DNA of 64,000 nt, taken from Lachnospiraceae bacterium (lineage in GTDB: Bacteria > Bacillota > Clostridia > Lachnospirales > Lachnospiraceae). The translations under genes and the position numbers were made by a program. Shown piece by piece: positions 17,721 through 25,519 of the stretch (the stretch's first letter is position 1; each line of letters begins with the position of its first letter). The notes under the pieces are model-generated. The model was not told the origin of the DNA, ran no database searches, and saw only the letters and a program-made list of their open reading frames with translations. Location of the stretch: NCBI GenBank assembly GCA_017397645.1, contig JAFQIE010000044.1:1-64000 (forward strand), in the 5' to 3' direction.

Positions 17721-17749
17721 AGTATACTTCTGTAGAAGTATAGTGTCAA
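17721..17749 (-). promoter_or_regulatory. toxin-antitoxin promoter with embedded operator
   Basis: On the minus strand TTGACA (17749-17744), 17-nt spacer, TATACT (17726-17721). A perfect palindrome of 9-nt arms (TATACTTCT / AGAAGTATA, centre GT, 17723-17742) covers the -10 and most of the spacer. A second half-like ATACTTCT lies at 17694-17701. This is the expected layout for autorepression by the XRE protein. Confidence 0.75.
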
Positions 17750-17793
17750 TGGGCAATGAAGAATTATTCTTACTAAACATGTGTAAAAAAGGA

Positions 17794-17822
17794 TTGCAAA
17801 TCCATTCTAAAAAAAGTACAAT
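17794..17822 (+). promoter_or_regulatory. promoter of adk operon
   Basis: TTGCAA (17794-17799), 17-nt spacer, TACAAT (17817-17822), 60 nt before the adk start. It shows that adk heads a transcript here rather than continuing from secY. Confidence 0.6.
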
Positions 17823-17882
17823 GAACTTAAGTATGCTTAAAATCTTTGAAGAATTGTCCTTAGGGACAAAGAAGGAGTGACT

Positions 17883-18524
17883 ATGAAGGTTGTTATGTTA
17901 GGAGCGCCCGGTGCCGGCAAGGGTACACAGGCCAAAATGATTGCAGAGAAATACGGACTTCCCCACATTTCCACAGGAGATATTTTCCGTGCGAATATCA
18001 AGGGTGGTACAGCCCTTGGTGTGGAGGCAAAGAAATACATTGATGCGGGACAACTGGTTCCTGATGAGTTGACTGTGAAGATTCTACTGGACAGAGTATC
18101 CCAGCCCGATTGTGAAAAGGGCTATGTGCTGGATGGCTACCCCAGAACCATTCCCCAGGCGGAGGTTTTGGAAAAGGCATTGCAGGAGAGAAGTGAGCAA
18201 GTGGACTTCGCCATTGATGTAAATGTGGCGGATGAAAACATTGTCAACAGAATGTCCGGCAGAAGAGCTTGCTTAAAGTGCGGTGGTACCTATCATTTAG
18301 TACACATCCCTCCTAAGAAAGAGGGCATCTGTGATGTATGTGGCAGTGAACTGGTATTGCGTGATGATGACAAGCCGGAGACAGTGTTGAAGCGTTTGAA
18401 TGTTTACCACGAGCAGACACAGCCTTTGATTGATTTCTATCAGGCAAGAGGCGTGCTTCGTACCGTGGACGGTGCAAAGGATAAGGACGAAGTATTTGCA
18501 GATATCGTAGCAATTCTTGGATAA
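17883..18524 (+). CDS. adk: adenylate kinase
   Basis: 213 residues. It interconverts ATP + AMP and 2 ADP. The ATG at 17883 is chosen over GTG 17877 because AAGGAG ends at 17877. Visible motifs: P-loop G-A-P-G-A-G-K-G-T, NMP-binding H-I-S-T-G-D-I-F-R, D-G-Y-P-R-T, and a LID with four cysteines (C-L-K-C...C-D-V-C), the zinc-binding LID of Gram-positive adenylate kinases. It is followed after 15 nt by map. In most Firmicutes secY precedes adk; here the upstream neighbour is an opposing toxin-antitoxin pair. Confidence 0.97.
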   Translation: MKVVMLGAPGAGKGTQAKMIAEKYGLPHISTGDIFRANIKGGTALGVEAKKYIDAGQLVPDELTVKILLDRVSQPDCEKGYVLDGYPRTIPQAEVLEKALQERSEQVDFAIDVNVADENIVNRMSGRRACLKCGGTYHLVHIPPKKEGICDVCGSELVLRDDDKPETVLKRLNVYHEQTQPLIDFYQARGVLRTVDGAKDKDEVFADIVAILG

Positions 18525-18539
18525 GGACGGCGGATAGAT

Positions 18540-19289
18540 ATGGCAATTAGCATAAAGAACGAGCAGGAAATCGCACTGATGCGAGAGTCCTGCAGATTGC
18601 TTTCCCAAGTGCATAAGGAGATGGAGCTGTTTGTCCGCCCTGGGATTTCCACCAAGGAAATCGATATCATGTGCGACAGTTTGATTCGTAAGATGGGCTG
18701 CATCCCCAATTTTAAGAATTATCATGGATACCCCGCCAGCGTGTGTGTGTCCGTGAATGATGAGGTGGTGCATGGCATCCCTACCAAGCATCGGGTATTA
18801 CAGGAGGGGGATATCGTCAGTCTGGACATGGGATTGATTTACAGAGGTTACCATTCCGATGCTGCCAGAACCCTGCCGGTGGGCAAAATTACCCCGGAGG
18901 CACAGCAGTTAATCGAGGTGACCAAGCAGAGCTTTTTCGAAGGTATAAAAATGGCTAAAGCCGGAAATCATCTACATGACATTTCCAACGCCATTGCAGC
19001 ATATGTGAAACCCTACGGTTACGGCATTGTCAGAGACCTGGTGGGACACGGTATCGGGACCAGCCTTCACGAGGATCCCCAGATACCTAACTTCCAGCAA
19101 ATCAAACGGGGGCCCAAGCTTCGGGCCGGCATGACGCTGGCCATCGAACCCATGATTAATATGGGCAGAGCGGATGTGGAGTGGCTGGACGACGGCTGGA
19201 CGGTGGTGACCGCGGATGGTTCCCTGTCAGCCCATTATGAAAACACGGTTCTGATTACAGACGGCGAGCCCGAGATTTTGACATTATAG
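18540..19289 (+). CDS. map: methionine aminopeptidase type I
   Basis: 249 residues. It removes N-terminal Met from nascent proteins and is a two-metal enzyme. Metal ligands are visible in order: D-M-G and H-S-D-A-A-R-T, G-H-G-I-G...H-E, A-I-E-P-M, and final H-Y-E-N-T. No N-terminal zinc-finger or SecA-C extension is present. It sits in the adk-map-KOW-infA order typical of Clostridia, 20 nt before the KOW gene. Confidence 0.97.
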   Translation: MAISIKNEQEIALMRESCRLLSQVHKEMELFVRPGISTKEIDIMCDSLIRKMGCIPNFKNYHGYPASVCVSVNDEVVHGIPTKHRVLQEGDIVSLDMGLIYRGYHSDAARTLPVGKITPEAQQLIEVTKQSFFEGIKMAKAGNHLHDISNAIAAYVKPYGYGIVRDLVGHGIGTSLHEDPQIPNFQQIKRGPKLRAGMTLAIEPMINMGRADVEWLDDGWTVVTADGSLSAHYENTVLITDGEPEILTL

Positions 19290-19309
19290 CAGAAAGCAGT
19301 GGAACAGGT

Positions 19310-19579
19310 ATGATAGGACAGTTGGTGAAAGCCAAAGCGGGCCACGACAAAGATACGCTGTATGTTGTGTTTAGAGAGGCTGGCGAATTTGTTTATTTGT
19401 GTGACGGCAAGACGAAAACGCCGGATAAATGCAAAAAGAAAAGCAAAAAACACATTCAGCTGATAAATGCGTTTGTGTCCCGTGAGTTGATTGAGAAAAT
19501 CGAAAAGAACGAAACGATTTATCCTGAGGAAATCAAGTTTGAACTTAAGAAGTATTTGATAAGCAAGGATAAAAAATAA
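19310..19579 (+). CDS. KOW-domain RNA-binding protein (L14e/L27e-like)
   Basis: 89 residues. The N-terminus (G-Q-L-V-K-A-K-A-G-H-D-K-D-T-L-Y-V-V) is a KOW-type beta fold as in archaeal/eukaryotic L14e-like proteins; the middle is Lys-rich (K-K-K-S-K-K-H). This small gene between map and infA is a regular member of the cluster in Clostridia. A ribosome- or RNA-associated role is inferred. Confidence 0.85.
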   Translation: MIGQLVKAKAGHDKDTLYVVFREAGEFVYLCDGKTKTPDKCKKKSKKHIQLINAFVSRELIEKIEKNETIYPEEIKFELKKYLISKDKK

Positions 19580-19605
19580 TATTGCAATAAAAAATGGAGG
19601 ATTTT

Positions 19606-19824
19606 ATGGCAAAGAGTGATGTAATTGAAATTGAAGGAACAGTAATCGAGAAGTTGCCCAACACCATGTTTCAGGTAGAGTTGGAAAACGGACATAAGGT
19701 ATTGGCGCACATCAGCGGTAAGCTTCGTCAGAACTTCATCCGTATCCTGCCCGGAGACAAGGTGACTTTGGAGCTTTCCCCTTATGACCTGAGCAAAGGA
19801 CGCATCATCTGGAGAGATAAATAA
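19606..19824 (+). CDS. infA: translation initiation factor IF-1
   Basis: 72 residues, S1-like OB fold ([11 protein letters not shown]...[14 protein letters not shown]). The ATG at 19606 is preferred because GGAGG lies 5 nt upstream and the protein then begins with the canonical M-A-K; an in-frame ATG at 19594 would place the ribosome site inside the gene. Binds the 30S A site during initiation. It is directly abutted by the next gene with no intergenic base. Confidence 0.97.
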   Translation: MAKSDVIEIEGTVIEKLPNTMFQVELENGHKVLAHISGKLRQNFIRILPGDKVTLELSPYDLSKGRIIWRDK

Positions 19825-21129
19825 ATGAAAGCACAAATCCTCAAATGGATTCGAAATGCATTTGTGCTGGTGCTTGGCAGTGCACTGGTTGGCATCTTGT
19901 TATTGACCCTGGTGTTTGCCTTGCCGGCAGAGCCGGTCAGAAGGAATGTACTGTCCGATGTGCCTGTGATGATGAGCGAGGAGATACCGGAGGGAGACTT
20001 CCTTCAGTATGTATATAAAAACAAGGAATCCTTTACGGATGCCATCATGGTGCAGAACGCATTGGAGGACATCGAAGGTAAGACTGCTTATGAACATGCC
20101 GTCTGGGCGTATCACAGAGATTTGGGTGACGAGGTGGTTTGGCAGGCATTGGATACCCTGAAAGCACTGGGAGGGGGCGCGGACGCCTCTGAGATGTATC
20201 TGCGTACTTATGCCAGATACTGGCACGGGTATCTCATGTATCTGAAACCCTTGCTCATGATTTTTTCCTGGCAGACCATTGTCTACATAGGAATCGCGGT
20301 GCAACTACTGTTGTTGGCGGCGGTGATTTGGCTGGCAGTGAAAAAGAGGACGACGGCAGTACCTGTTGCATTGGCTGTGGGAATGTTGTTCATGAAGCCG
20401 GTGCTGATGCATGTATCCCTGACCATGTCAGTGTGTTGGGTAATTACTCTGGTGGCACTTTTGCTTCAAATGTGGAGGCATGGTTGGCTGGAAGAAAAGA
20501 AAATGTACGGAGAATTTTTCCTGTGCGTGGGCATTGCCACAGCGTACTTTGACTTCCTGACCTATCCGCTGGTTACTTTGGGCGTGCCTCTTTGTATTTA
20601 TTTTCTAATGTCCGACGAAAAAGGAATTGGAAAAAGAATCGGGCACCTGGCTATCAACACCATTGGATGGGGCATTGGGTACATCGGTATGTGGGCTATG
20701 AAGTGGATCATTTCCGATGTGACATTGCAGACCGGAACCATTAGAGATGCGGTGTGGAATGTCATCGGACGAACGGAAGCCATCGGCGGAAGACCACGTT
20801 TCAACGGCGCATTCTACGTTATGGGCATCAATTTGCAGGAGTACTTTCTTCCTATATATAGTGTACTTGCAATTGTGCTGGCTATAGCAGTAGTGGTACT
20901 GGTTGTGCTGGCAGCACGAAAAGGCGGAGTGAAGACAACACTTGCTATGTTGGTTCCTTACCTGCTGATTGCAATTAGTCCATTTGTGTGGATTACAGTG
21001 GTCCAACATCACTGTGCACTGCACGCAAGGTTCACGTTCCGCATCATTGCGTTGACGGCTATGGCATTTGCATGTGTCGGTGTGGAATGTATCCGGGTGC
21101 TAAGAAATACAGACAGGAAGAACGATTGA
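19825..21129 (+). CDS. polytopic membrane protein of unknown function between infA and rpmJ
   Basis: 434 residues. The ATG immediately follows the infA stop codon. There is one N-terminal membrane segment (about 12-33), a ~100-residue extracytoplasmic part (contains Y-A-R-Y-W-H-G-Y), then about eight to ten hydrophobic segments to the end. The layout of a short soluble loop after the first helix followed by many helices resembles GT-C or other polyprenyl-linked sugar enzymes, but no catalytic motif was recognised. Its location inside a ribosomal operon, translationally coupled to infA, is unusual. Function not assigned. Confidence 0.8.
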   Translation: MKAQILKWIRNAFVLVLGSALVGILLLTLVFALPAEPVRRNVLSDVPVMMSEEIPEGDFLQYVYKNKESFTDAIMVQNALEDIEGKTAYEHAVWAYHRDLGDEVVWQALDTLKALGGGADASEMYLRTYARYWHGYLMYLKPLLMIFSWQTIVYIGIAVQLLLLAAVIWLAVKKRTTAVPVALAVGMLFMKPVLMHVSLTMSVCWVITLVALLLQMWRHGWLEEKKMYGEFFLCVGIATAYFDFLTYPLVTLGVPLCIYFLMSDEKGIGKRIGHLAINTIGWGIGYIGMWAMKWIISDVTLQTGTIRDAVWNVIGRTEAIGGRPRFNGAFYVMGINLQEYFLPIYSVLAIVLAIAVVVLVVLAARKGGVKTTLAMLVPYLLIAISPFVWITVVQHHCALHARFTFRIIALTAMAFACVGVECIRVLRNTDRKND

Positions 21130-21171
21130 AATATCGATAAAAGAGCACAAAAAAATAATAAAAAATAGGGG

Positions 21172-21200
21172 TTGCCAATAGGAAAGCCCTATGATATAAT
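21172..21200 (+). promoter_or_regulatory. promoter of rpmJ-rpsM-rpsK-rpsD-rpoA-rplQ
   Basis: TTGCCA (21172-21177), 17-nt spacer, TATAAT (21195-21200), giving a separate start for the ribosomal part of the operon after the membrane gene. Confidence 0.75.
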
Positions 21201-21234
21201 TTAAAACGGTCTTTTTTGAAAGGAGGGTTTTAAC

Positions 21235-21348
21235 GTGAAGGTTAGATCATCAGTAAAACCAATTTGCGAGAAATGCAAAATCATCAAGAGAAAAGGACGC
21301 ATTAGAGTAATCTGCGAGAATCCGAAACACAAACAGAGACAGGGATAA
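21235..21348 (+). CDS. rpmJ: ribosomal protein L36 (zinc form)
   Basis: 37 residues beginning at GTG 21235 after AAGGAGGG. Sequence features: [15 protein letters not shown] with C-x-x-C and a later C...H that complete the zinc site. Smallest protein of the 50S subunit. It precedes rpsM as usual, but a 306-nt structured gap separates them. Confidence 0.97.
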   Translation: MKVRSSVKPICEKCKIIKRKGRIRVICENPKHKQRQG

Positions 21349-21654
21349 TCACCGCTTGACACAGTGTTAACTGTGGAAAGGTTGTGAGTTCTTGTCCGGT
21401 TTTTATGTGCGGCTGACAGTGCGAATGCACTGATTATCATAAAATCTGGGATAGAGCTTACCGGAGATTACTTCTTGATACTGCGTGTTTTCAGACAACG
21501 TGGATGGATCGGATGAATGTGTCCGATTGGGTGAAAGCCCCAATCAATTAGTAACAAAAGGCGCAAACAATAACAGACCAAAAGCGCCAAACACCGCCTC
21601 GGCGGAAAGAATTCATAGCACCAAGTCAGGTGCAGAAAAATGGAGGAAACGTAA
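21349..21654 (+). promoter_or_regulatory. hairpin-rich 306-nt intercistronic RNA upstream of rpsM
   Basis: No gene is seen. Perfect short hairpins occur at 21360-21375 (CACAGT/ACTGTG), 21417-21432 (CAGTGC-GAAT-GCACTG), 21525-21545 (GATTGGG/CCCAATC), 21560-21588 (GGCGC/GCGCC, long loop), 21594-21605 (CCGCC-TC-GGCGG) and 21618-21633 (GCACC/GGTGC). An alternative stem ATCGGA/TCCGAT competes with the third. This looks like a ribosomal-protein autoregulatory leader, ligand unknown. Confidence 0.55.
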
Positions 21655-22026
21655 ATGGCTCGTATCGCAGGTGTTGACTTACCTAGAGAGAAACGAATTG
21701 AAATCGGTTTGACCTATGTCTATGGAATCGGCAGACCTACTGCTAACAAGATTTTGGCAGAAGCAGGCGTAAATCCCGATACCAGAGTAAGAGACATTAC
21801 CGATGAGGAGACAAAGAAAATTGCAGACGCTATCGAAAAGTTGGGCGTTATGGTGGAAGGTGACTTGAGACGTGAAGTTGCTTTGAACATCAAGACCCTT
21901 CAGGAAATCGGCTGCTATCGTGGTATCCGTCATCGTAAAGGTCTGCCCGTTCGTGGTCAGAATACCAAGAACAATGCTAGAACCCGTAAGGGTCCTAAGA
22001 GAACCGTTGCTAATAAGAAGAAATAA
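21655..22026 (+). CDS. rpsM: ribosomal protein S13
   Basis: 123 residues, start ATG 21655 after [19 protein letters not shown], helix-two-turn-helix region [11 protein letters not shown], and the basic tail [19 protein letters not shown] are all standard. 30S head protein contacting the P-site tRNA. Confidence 0.98.
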   Translation: MARIAGVDLPREKRIEIGLTYVYGIGRPTANKILAEAGVNPDTRVRDITDEETKKIADAIEKLGVMVEGDLRREVALNIKTLQEIGCYRGIRHRKGLPVRGQNTKNNARTRKGPKRTVANKKK

Positions 22027-22079
22027 GCAAGCGGCTTAAGTAACTGTAAACAAAAATGAGAAAGTAGGTTAGTTTAAAA

Positions 22080-22475
22080 ATGGCTAAACAAGTTGCAAAG
22101 AAAGTAACAAAGAAGCGCGTTAAGAAAAACGTTGAACGCGGACAGGCACATATTCAGTCTTCTTTTAACAATACAATTGTTACATTGACTGACGCTGAGG
22201 GTAACGCTCTTAGCTGGGCAAGTGCCGGCGGTCTGGGATTTAGAGGTTCAAGGAAATCTACTCCATATGCTGCACAGATGGCAGCTGAAACAGCTACAAA
22301 GGCTGCTTTGGTACATGGATTAAAGACCGTAGACGTATTTGTAAAGGGTCCTGGTTCAGGACGTGAAGCTGCAATCAGAGCATTGGCAGCATGTGGTTTG
22401 GAGGTGTTAAGTATCCGTGACGTAACTCCCGTTCCTCACAATGGATGCCGTCCTCCCAAGAGACGTAGGGTTTAA
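22080..22475 (+). CDS. rpsK: ribosomal protein S11
   Basis: 131 residues. Signature [27 protein letters not shown] and C-terminal [17 protein letters not shown]. Platform protein of the 30S subunit; follows rpsM by 53 nt. Confidence 0.98.
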   Translation: MAKQVAKKVTKKRVKKNVERGQAHIQSSFNNTIVTLTDAEGNALSWASAGGLGFRGSRKSTPYAAQMAAETATKAALVHGLKTVDVFVKGPGSGREAAIRALAACGLEVLSIRDVTPVPHNGCRPPKRRRV

Positions 22476-22559
22476 TCACATACCTTTCGAGGTATCAAAA
22501 CAAGGTTGGAAGAAGGTAGCATTAGCTACTGTAAACATCATCAAAAGGAGAAAAATAAA

Positions 22560-23153
22560 ATGGCAGTAAATCGCGTACCAGTATTAAAGAGATGTAGATC
22601 CTTGGGCTTGGAGCCTTCCTATTTGGGATACGACAAGAAGTCCAACAGACAGAACGCAAGAGCAGGTAAGAAAGTAAGCGAGTATGGCTTGCAGCTTCGC
22701 GAAAAGCAGAAAGCTAAATTTATCTACGGCGTTTTGGAGAAGCCTTTCAGAAACTACTATGAGAAGGCTGATAGAATGAAGGGAATGACCGGTGAAAACC
22801 TGATGGTTATGCTGGAGAGAAGACTTGACAGCGTTATCTTCAGAATGGGATTCGCAAGAACCAGAAGAGAAGCCAGACAGGTGGTAGGACACAAGCATGT
22901 TTTGGTAAACGGCAAGTGTGTAAACATTCCTTCCTATTTGATTAAGGCTGGAGATGTAATCGAAATCAGCGAAAAGGCAAAATCTTTGCAGAGATATAAG
23001 GACATCGTAGAGGTTACCGGTGGCAGATTGGTACCTGAATGGATGGACGTTGATATTGAGAACCTGAAGGGTAGCATTAAGAATCTTCCTACTCGTGAGA
23101 TGATTGATGTTCCTGTAAATGAGATGCTTATCGTCGAGTTGTACTCTAAGTAA
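22560..23153 (+). CDS. rpsD: ribosomal protein S4 (cysteine-free form)
   Basis: 197 residues. The ATG at 22560 follows AAAGGAG and gives the canonical N-terminus; the frame extends upstream without a better start. The S4 RNA-binding domain (L-E-R-R-L-D-S-V-I-F-R-M-G-F-A...R-Q-V-V-G-H-K-H-V-L-V-N-G) is clear. The N-terminal zinc cysteines are absent, so this is the zinc-independent type. S4 nucleates 30S assembly and in other bacteria represses its own operon. Confidence 0.97.
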   Translation: MAVNRVPVLKRCRSLGLEPSYLGYDKKSNRQNARAGKKVSEYGLQLREKQKAKFIYGVLEKPFRNYYEKADRMKGMTGENLMVMLERRLDSVIFRMGFARTRREARQVVGHKHVLVNGKCVNIPSYLIKAGDVIEISEKAKSLQRYKDIVEVTGGRLVPEWMDVDIENLKGSIKNLPTREMIDVPVNEMLIVELYSK

Positions 23154-23167
23154 GCCAAATAGCGCCT

Positions 23168-23200
23168 CTGAGGTCTTTTATAGGTCTCAGAGTGCTTGTG
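23168..23200 (+). promoter_or_regulatory. hairpin between rpsD and rpoA
   Basis: CTCTGAG and CTCAGAG pair around a ~15-nt loop, with no T-run, 35-65 nt before rpoA. It may be an mRNA processing site or a weak regulatory structure. Confidence 0.35.
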
Positions 23201-23234
23201 CCTTAAATAACATTCCAAAAAGGAGGGTGTTCAA

Positions 23235-24191
23235 GTGTTTGATTTCGAAAGACCTAATATCAAGGTTGTTGAAATTTCAGAAGACAAGAAGTATGGCCGT
23301 TTCGTAGCAGAGCCTTTGGAAAGAGGCTATGGTATTACCCTTGGTAATTCCTTGAGAAGAATCATGCTTTCTTCCCTGCCCGGTGCAGCTGTAAGCCAGG
23401 TAAAAATTGAAGGCGTTCAGCACGAATTCAGTTCTATTCCCGGCGTTAAAGAAGATGTTACTGAAATTATTATGAACATAAAGAGCCTTGCAATCAAAAA
23501 CACCAGCGAGACCAATGAGCCCAAGACCGCGTACATCGAGTTCGAGGGCGAGGGTGTTGTTCGTGCATCTGACATTCAGGCAGATTCCGATATCGAGATT
23601 TTGAATCCCGGTTTGGTGATTGCTACATTGAGTGGCAAAAACACAAAGCTGTTTATGGAATTAACCATTACCAAAGGACGTGGTTATGCAAGTTCCGATA
23701 AGAACAAGAATGACGATATGTCCACCGGTGTGATCGCTATCGACTCTATCTACACTCCTGTAGAGAGAGTAAATGTAACAGTTGACAATACACGTGTAGG
23801 TCAGATTACCGACTTCGATAAGTTGACCTTGGATGTATATACCAATGGCACATTGATGCCTGAAGAGGCTGTCAGCCTTGCTGCGAAAGTGTTGAGTGAG
23901 CATTTGAGCCTGTTCATCGATTTGTCCGAGAATGCTAAGACCGCTGAGGTTATGGTAGAGAAGGAAGACGATGAAAGAGAAAAAGTTCTCGAGATGAGCA
24001 TTGACGAATTAGAATTGTCTGTTCGTTCTTACAACTGCTTGAAGAGAGCGGGCATCAACACCGTAGAAGAATTGTGCAACAAGACTCCTGAAGATATGAT
24101 GAAGGTGCGTAACCTTGGTCGCAAGTCTTTGGAGGAAGTATTGTCTAAGTTGAAAGAGTTGGGCCTTCAGTTGAATCCCAACGAGGAGTAA
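23235..24191 (+). CDS. rpoA: RNA polymerase alpha subunit
   Basis: 318 residues, GTG start at 23235 after AGGAGGGTG. N-terminal assembly domain ([25 protein letters not shown]) and C-terminal helix-hairpin-helix domain ([30 protein letters not shown]) are both complete. Normal length. Placed between rpsD and rplQ as in nearly all bacteria. Confidence 0.98.
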   Translation: MFDFERPNIKVVEISEDKKYGRFVAEPLERGYGITLGNSLRRIMLSSLPGAAVSQVKIEGVQHEFSSIPGVKEDVTEIIMNIKSLAIKNTSETNEPKTAYIEFEGEGVVRASDIQADSDIEILNPGLVIATLSGKNTKLFMELTITKGRGYASSDKNKNDDMSTGVIAIDSIYTPVERVNVTVDNTRVGQITDFDKLTLDVYTNGTLMPEEAVSLAAKVLSEHLSLFIDLSENAKTAEVMVEKEDDEREKVLEMSIDELELSVRSYNCLKRAGINTVEELCNKTPEDMMKVRNLGRKSLEEVLSKLKELGLQLNPNEE

Positions 24192-24358
24192 TTAGTTGGG
24201 ACGCTGGTCCCGGCGAAATCATTTGTGAGTCAATCACGACCGGTAATACCGATGAGTTCGGTTGTGGTTTATCTCTATATGGAAACTAAAAATGCATTCG
24301 GTAAGTAAGACCAAAGAGCGTGGCCGGATGTACCATGTGTGGAGAAAGGAAAATAATC
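24192..24358 (+). promoter_or_regulatory. structured leader upstream of rplQ
   Basis: A 167-nt gap in an otherwise compact operon. It contains GGGAC-GCTG-GTCCC, GTGA/TCAC and ACCG/CGGT stems. CCCGGCGAA followed by CATTT (24209-24224) and GCGTGGCCGGA (about 24318-24328) resemble, in the same order, segments of the rplM leader. Confidence 0.45.
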
Positions 24359-24895
24359 ATGGCAAAGTACAGAAAACTTGGAAGAACATCTTCCCAGAGA
24401 AAAGCATTACTTAAGAATCAGGTAACAGCACTGATCAACAACGGCAAGATTGTTACCACCGAAGCTAAGGCTAAGGAAGTAAAGAAGATTGCTGAAGGTC
24501 TTATCGCATTGGCTGTAAAAGAAAAGGATAACTTCGAGACCGTTACCGTTAGCGCAAAGGTTCCTGTAAAGGACAAAGACGGCAAGCGTGTAAAAGAAGT
24601 TGTAGATGGCAAGAAGGTTACTAAGTTCGAGACCATCGAGAAGGAAATCAAGAAGGATCTGCCCAGCAGATTGCATGCAAGACGTCAGATGATGAAAGTT
24701 CTGTGTCCTGTAGTTGAAGTTCCTGAGAAAGCAGCCGGCAAGAAGAGAAATACCAAGGAAGTTGACTTGGTTGCTAAGCTTTTCGATGAGATTGCACCTA
24801 AGTATGTAGACCGCAAGGGTGGTTACACCAGAATCGTTAAGATTGGTCTTCGTAAGGGTGACGCAGCTATGGAAGTAATTCTTGAGCTGGTATAA
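24359..24895 (+). CDS. rplQ: ribosomal protein L17, enlarged form
   Basis: 178 residues against roughly 115-130 in most bacteria. [21 protein letters not shown] and the C-terminal [20 protein letters not shown] are typical. An internal Lys-rich insertion (about 60-125) replaces the usual short linker. Such enlarged L17 proteins occur in Lachnospiraceae (established knowledge). The chosen ATG follows GGAGAAAGG; a frame from 24320 gives an atypical N-terminus. Confidence 0.96.
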   Translation: MAKYRKLGRTSSQRKALLKNQVTALINNGKIVTTEAKAKEVKKIAEGLIALAVKEKDNFETVTVSAKVPVKDKDGKRVKEVVDGKKVTKFETIEKEIKKDLPSRLHARRQMMKVLCPVVEVPEKAAGKKRNTKEVDLVAKLFDEIAPKYVDRKGGYTRIVKIGLRKGDAAMEVILELV

Positions 24896-24948
24896 TCTCT
24901 GATTGAGCGTAATCTGAACCTAAATACTTTGAAATAATTACGTTAGAA

Positions 24949-24979
24949 AGCACTGATGTGAAAACATCGGTGCTTTTTT
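24949..24979 (+). terminator. terminator of the rpmJ-rplQ operon
   Basis: AGCACTGATGT, loop GAAA, ACATCGGTGCT, then a T-run. Confidence 0.92.
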
Positions 24980-25028
24980 CGTGCAGTGCAAGAGAAGGCA
25001 CATTACAGATGCTATTGGCCACTGCCTG

Positions 25029-25256
25029 TTACCTACTTTGAAGTATATTTTGCTACTCAGAAGGTAAACTGGAGCGGTACCCCGAGAGTTTTACCCACTG
25101 CAAAATATATATTGATGCACAGTAGGTAATTTATTGCAGATTTCCGAAGATTTTACCTACTACAGGGGTCGTTTTGTTGGTATAGTAGGTAAGTCGGGCT
25201 TAAGATTTGTATACTTTACCTACTGTAAGGGGTATTTCTGTCGCGCAATAGGTAAC
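25029..25256. repeat. four phased 62-63-bp intergenic repeats with inverted arms
   Basis: TTACCYAC starts at 25029, 25091, 25153 and 25216. Each unit also ends its ~40-nt hairpin part with the complement (G-T-A-G-G-T-A-A type, for instance at 25122 and 25184), so every unit is a potential stem-loop with a variable ~20-nt spacer. Loop segments of the last two units contain AGGGGT, as in the array near 31.9 kb. No gene is seen in 24980-25519 apart from this array, a pair of 16-bp direct repeats (25383, 25409) and a promoter. Confidence 0.8.
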
Positions 25257-25429
25257 TTGGTATGTGTATGCTTAAATAGTCATCCGTTCCAAAGTAATAG
25301 TGGCTGAAAGATCATGGAGAAACAGGGCGCACTTTAGAAGTAATAATGAATCGCATCAGCTCAGGGGAACTATTGTATATCGAAAGGGAACAGCAGTACG
25401 TATTGTCAAAAGGGAACAGCAGTATTTGC

Positions 25430-25459
25430 TTTACAAACAAACTCTATGAGGGTTATAAT
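25430..25459 (+). promoter_or_regulatory. promoter of MATE gene
   Basis: TTTACA (25430-25435), 18-nt spacer, TATAAT (25454-25459), about 60 nt before the start codon. Confidence 0.55.
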
Positions 25460-25519
25460 AATTCTGTATGTAAAGAGATAAGAGCTGAAGTTTTCGAAGC
25501 TCTTTAGGAGATGGTTTTG

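Noticed and set aside
18297..18791. 164-codon minus-strand frame over adk and map
   Set aside because: Shadow of two unambiguous housekeeping genes.
25383..25424. Two copies of AAAGGGAACAGCAGTA
   Set aside because: A short 26-bp-step duplication with no further copies or gene context; probably a decayed fragment.
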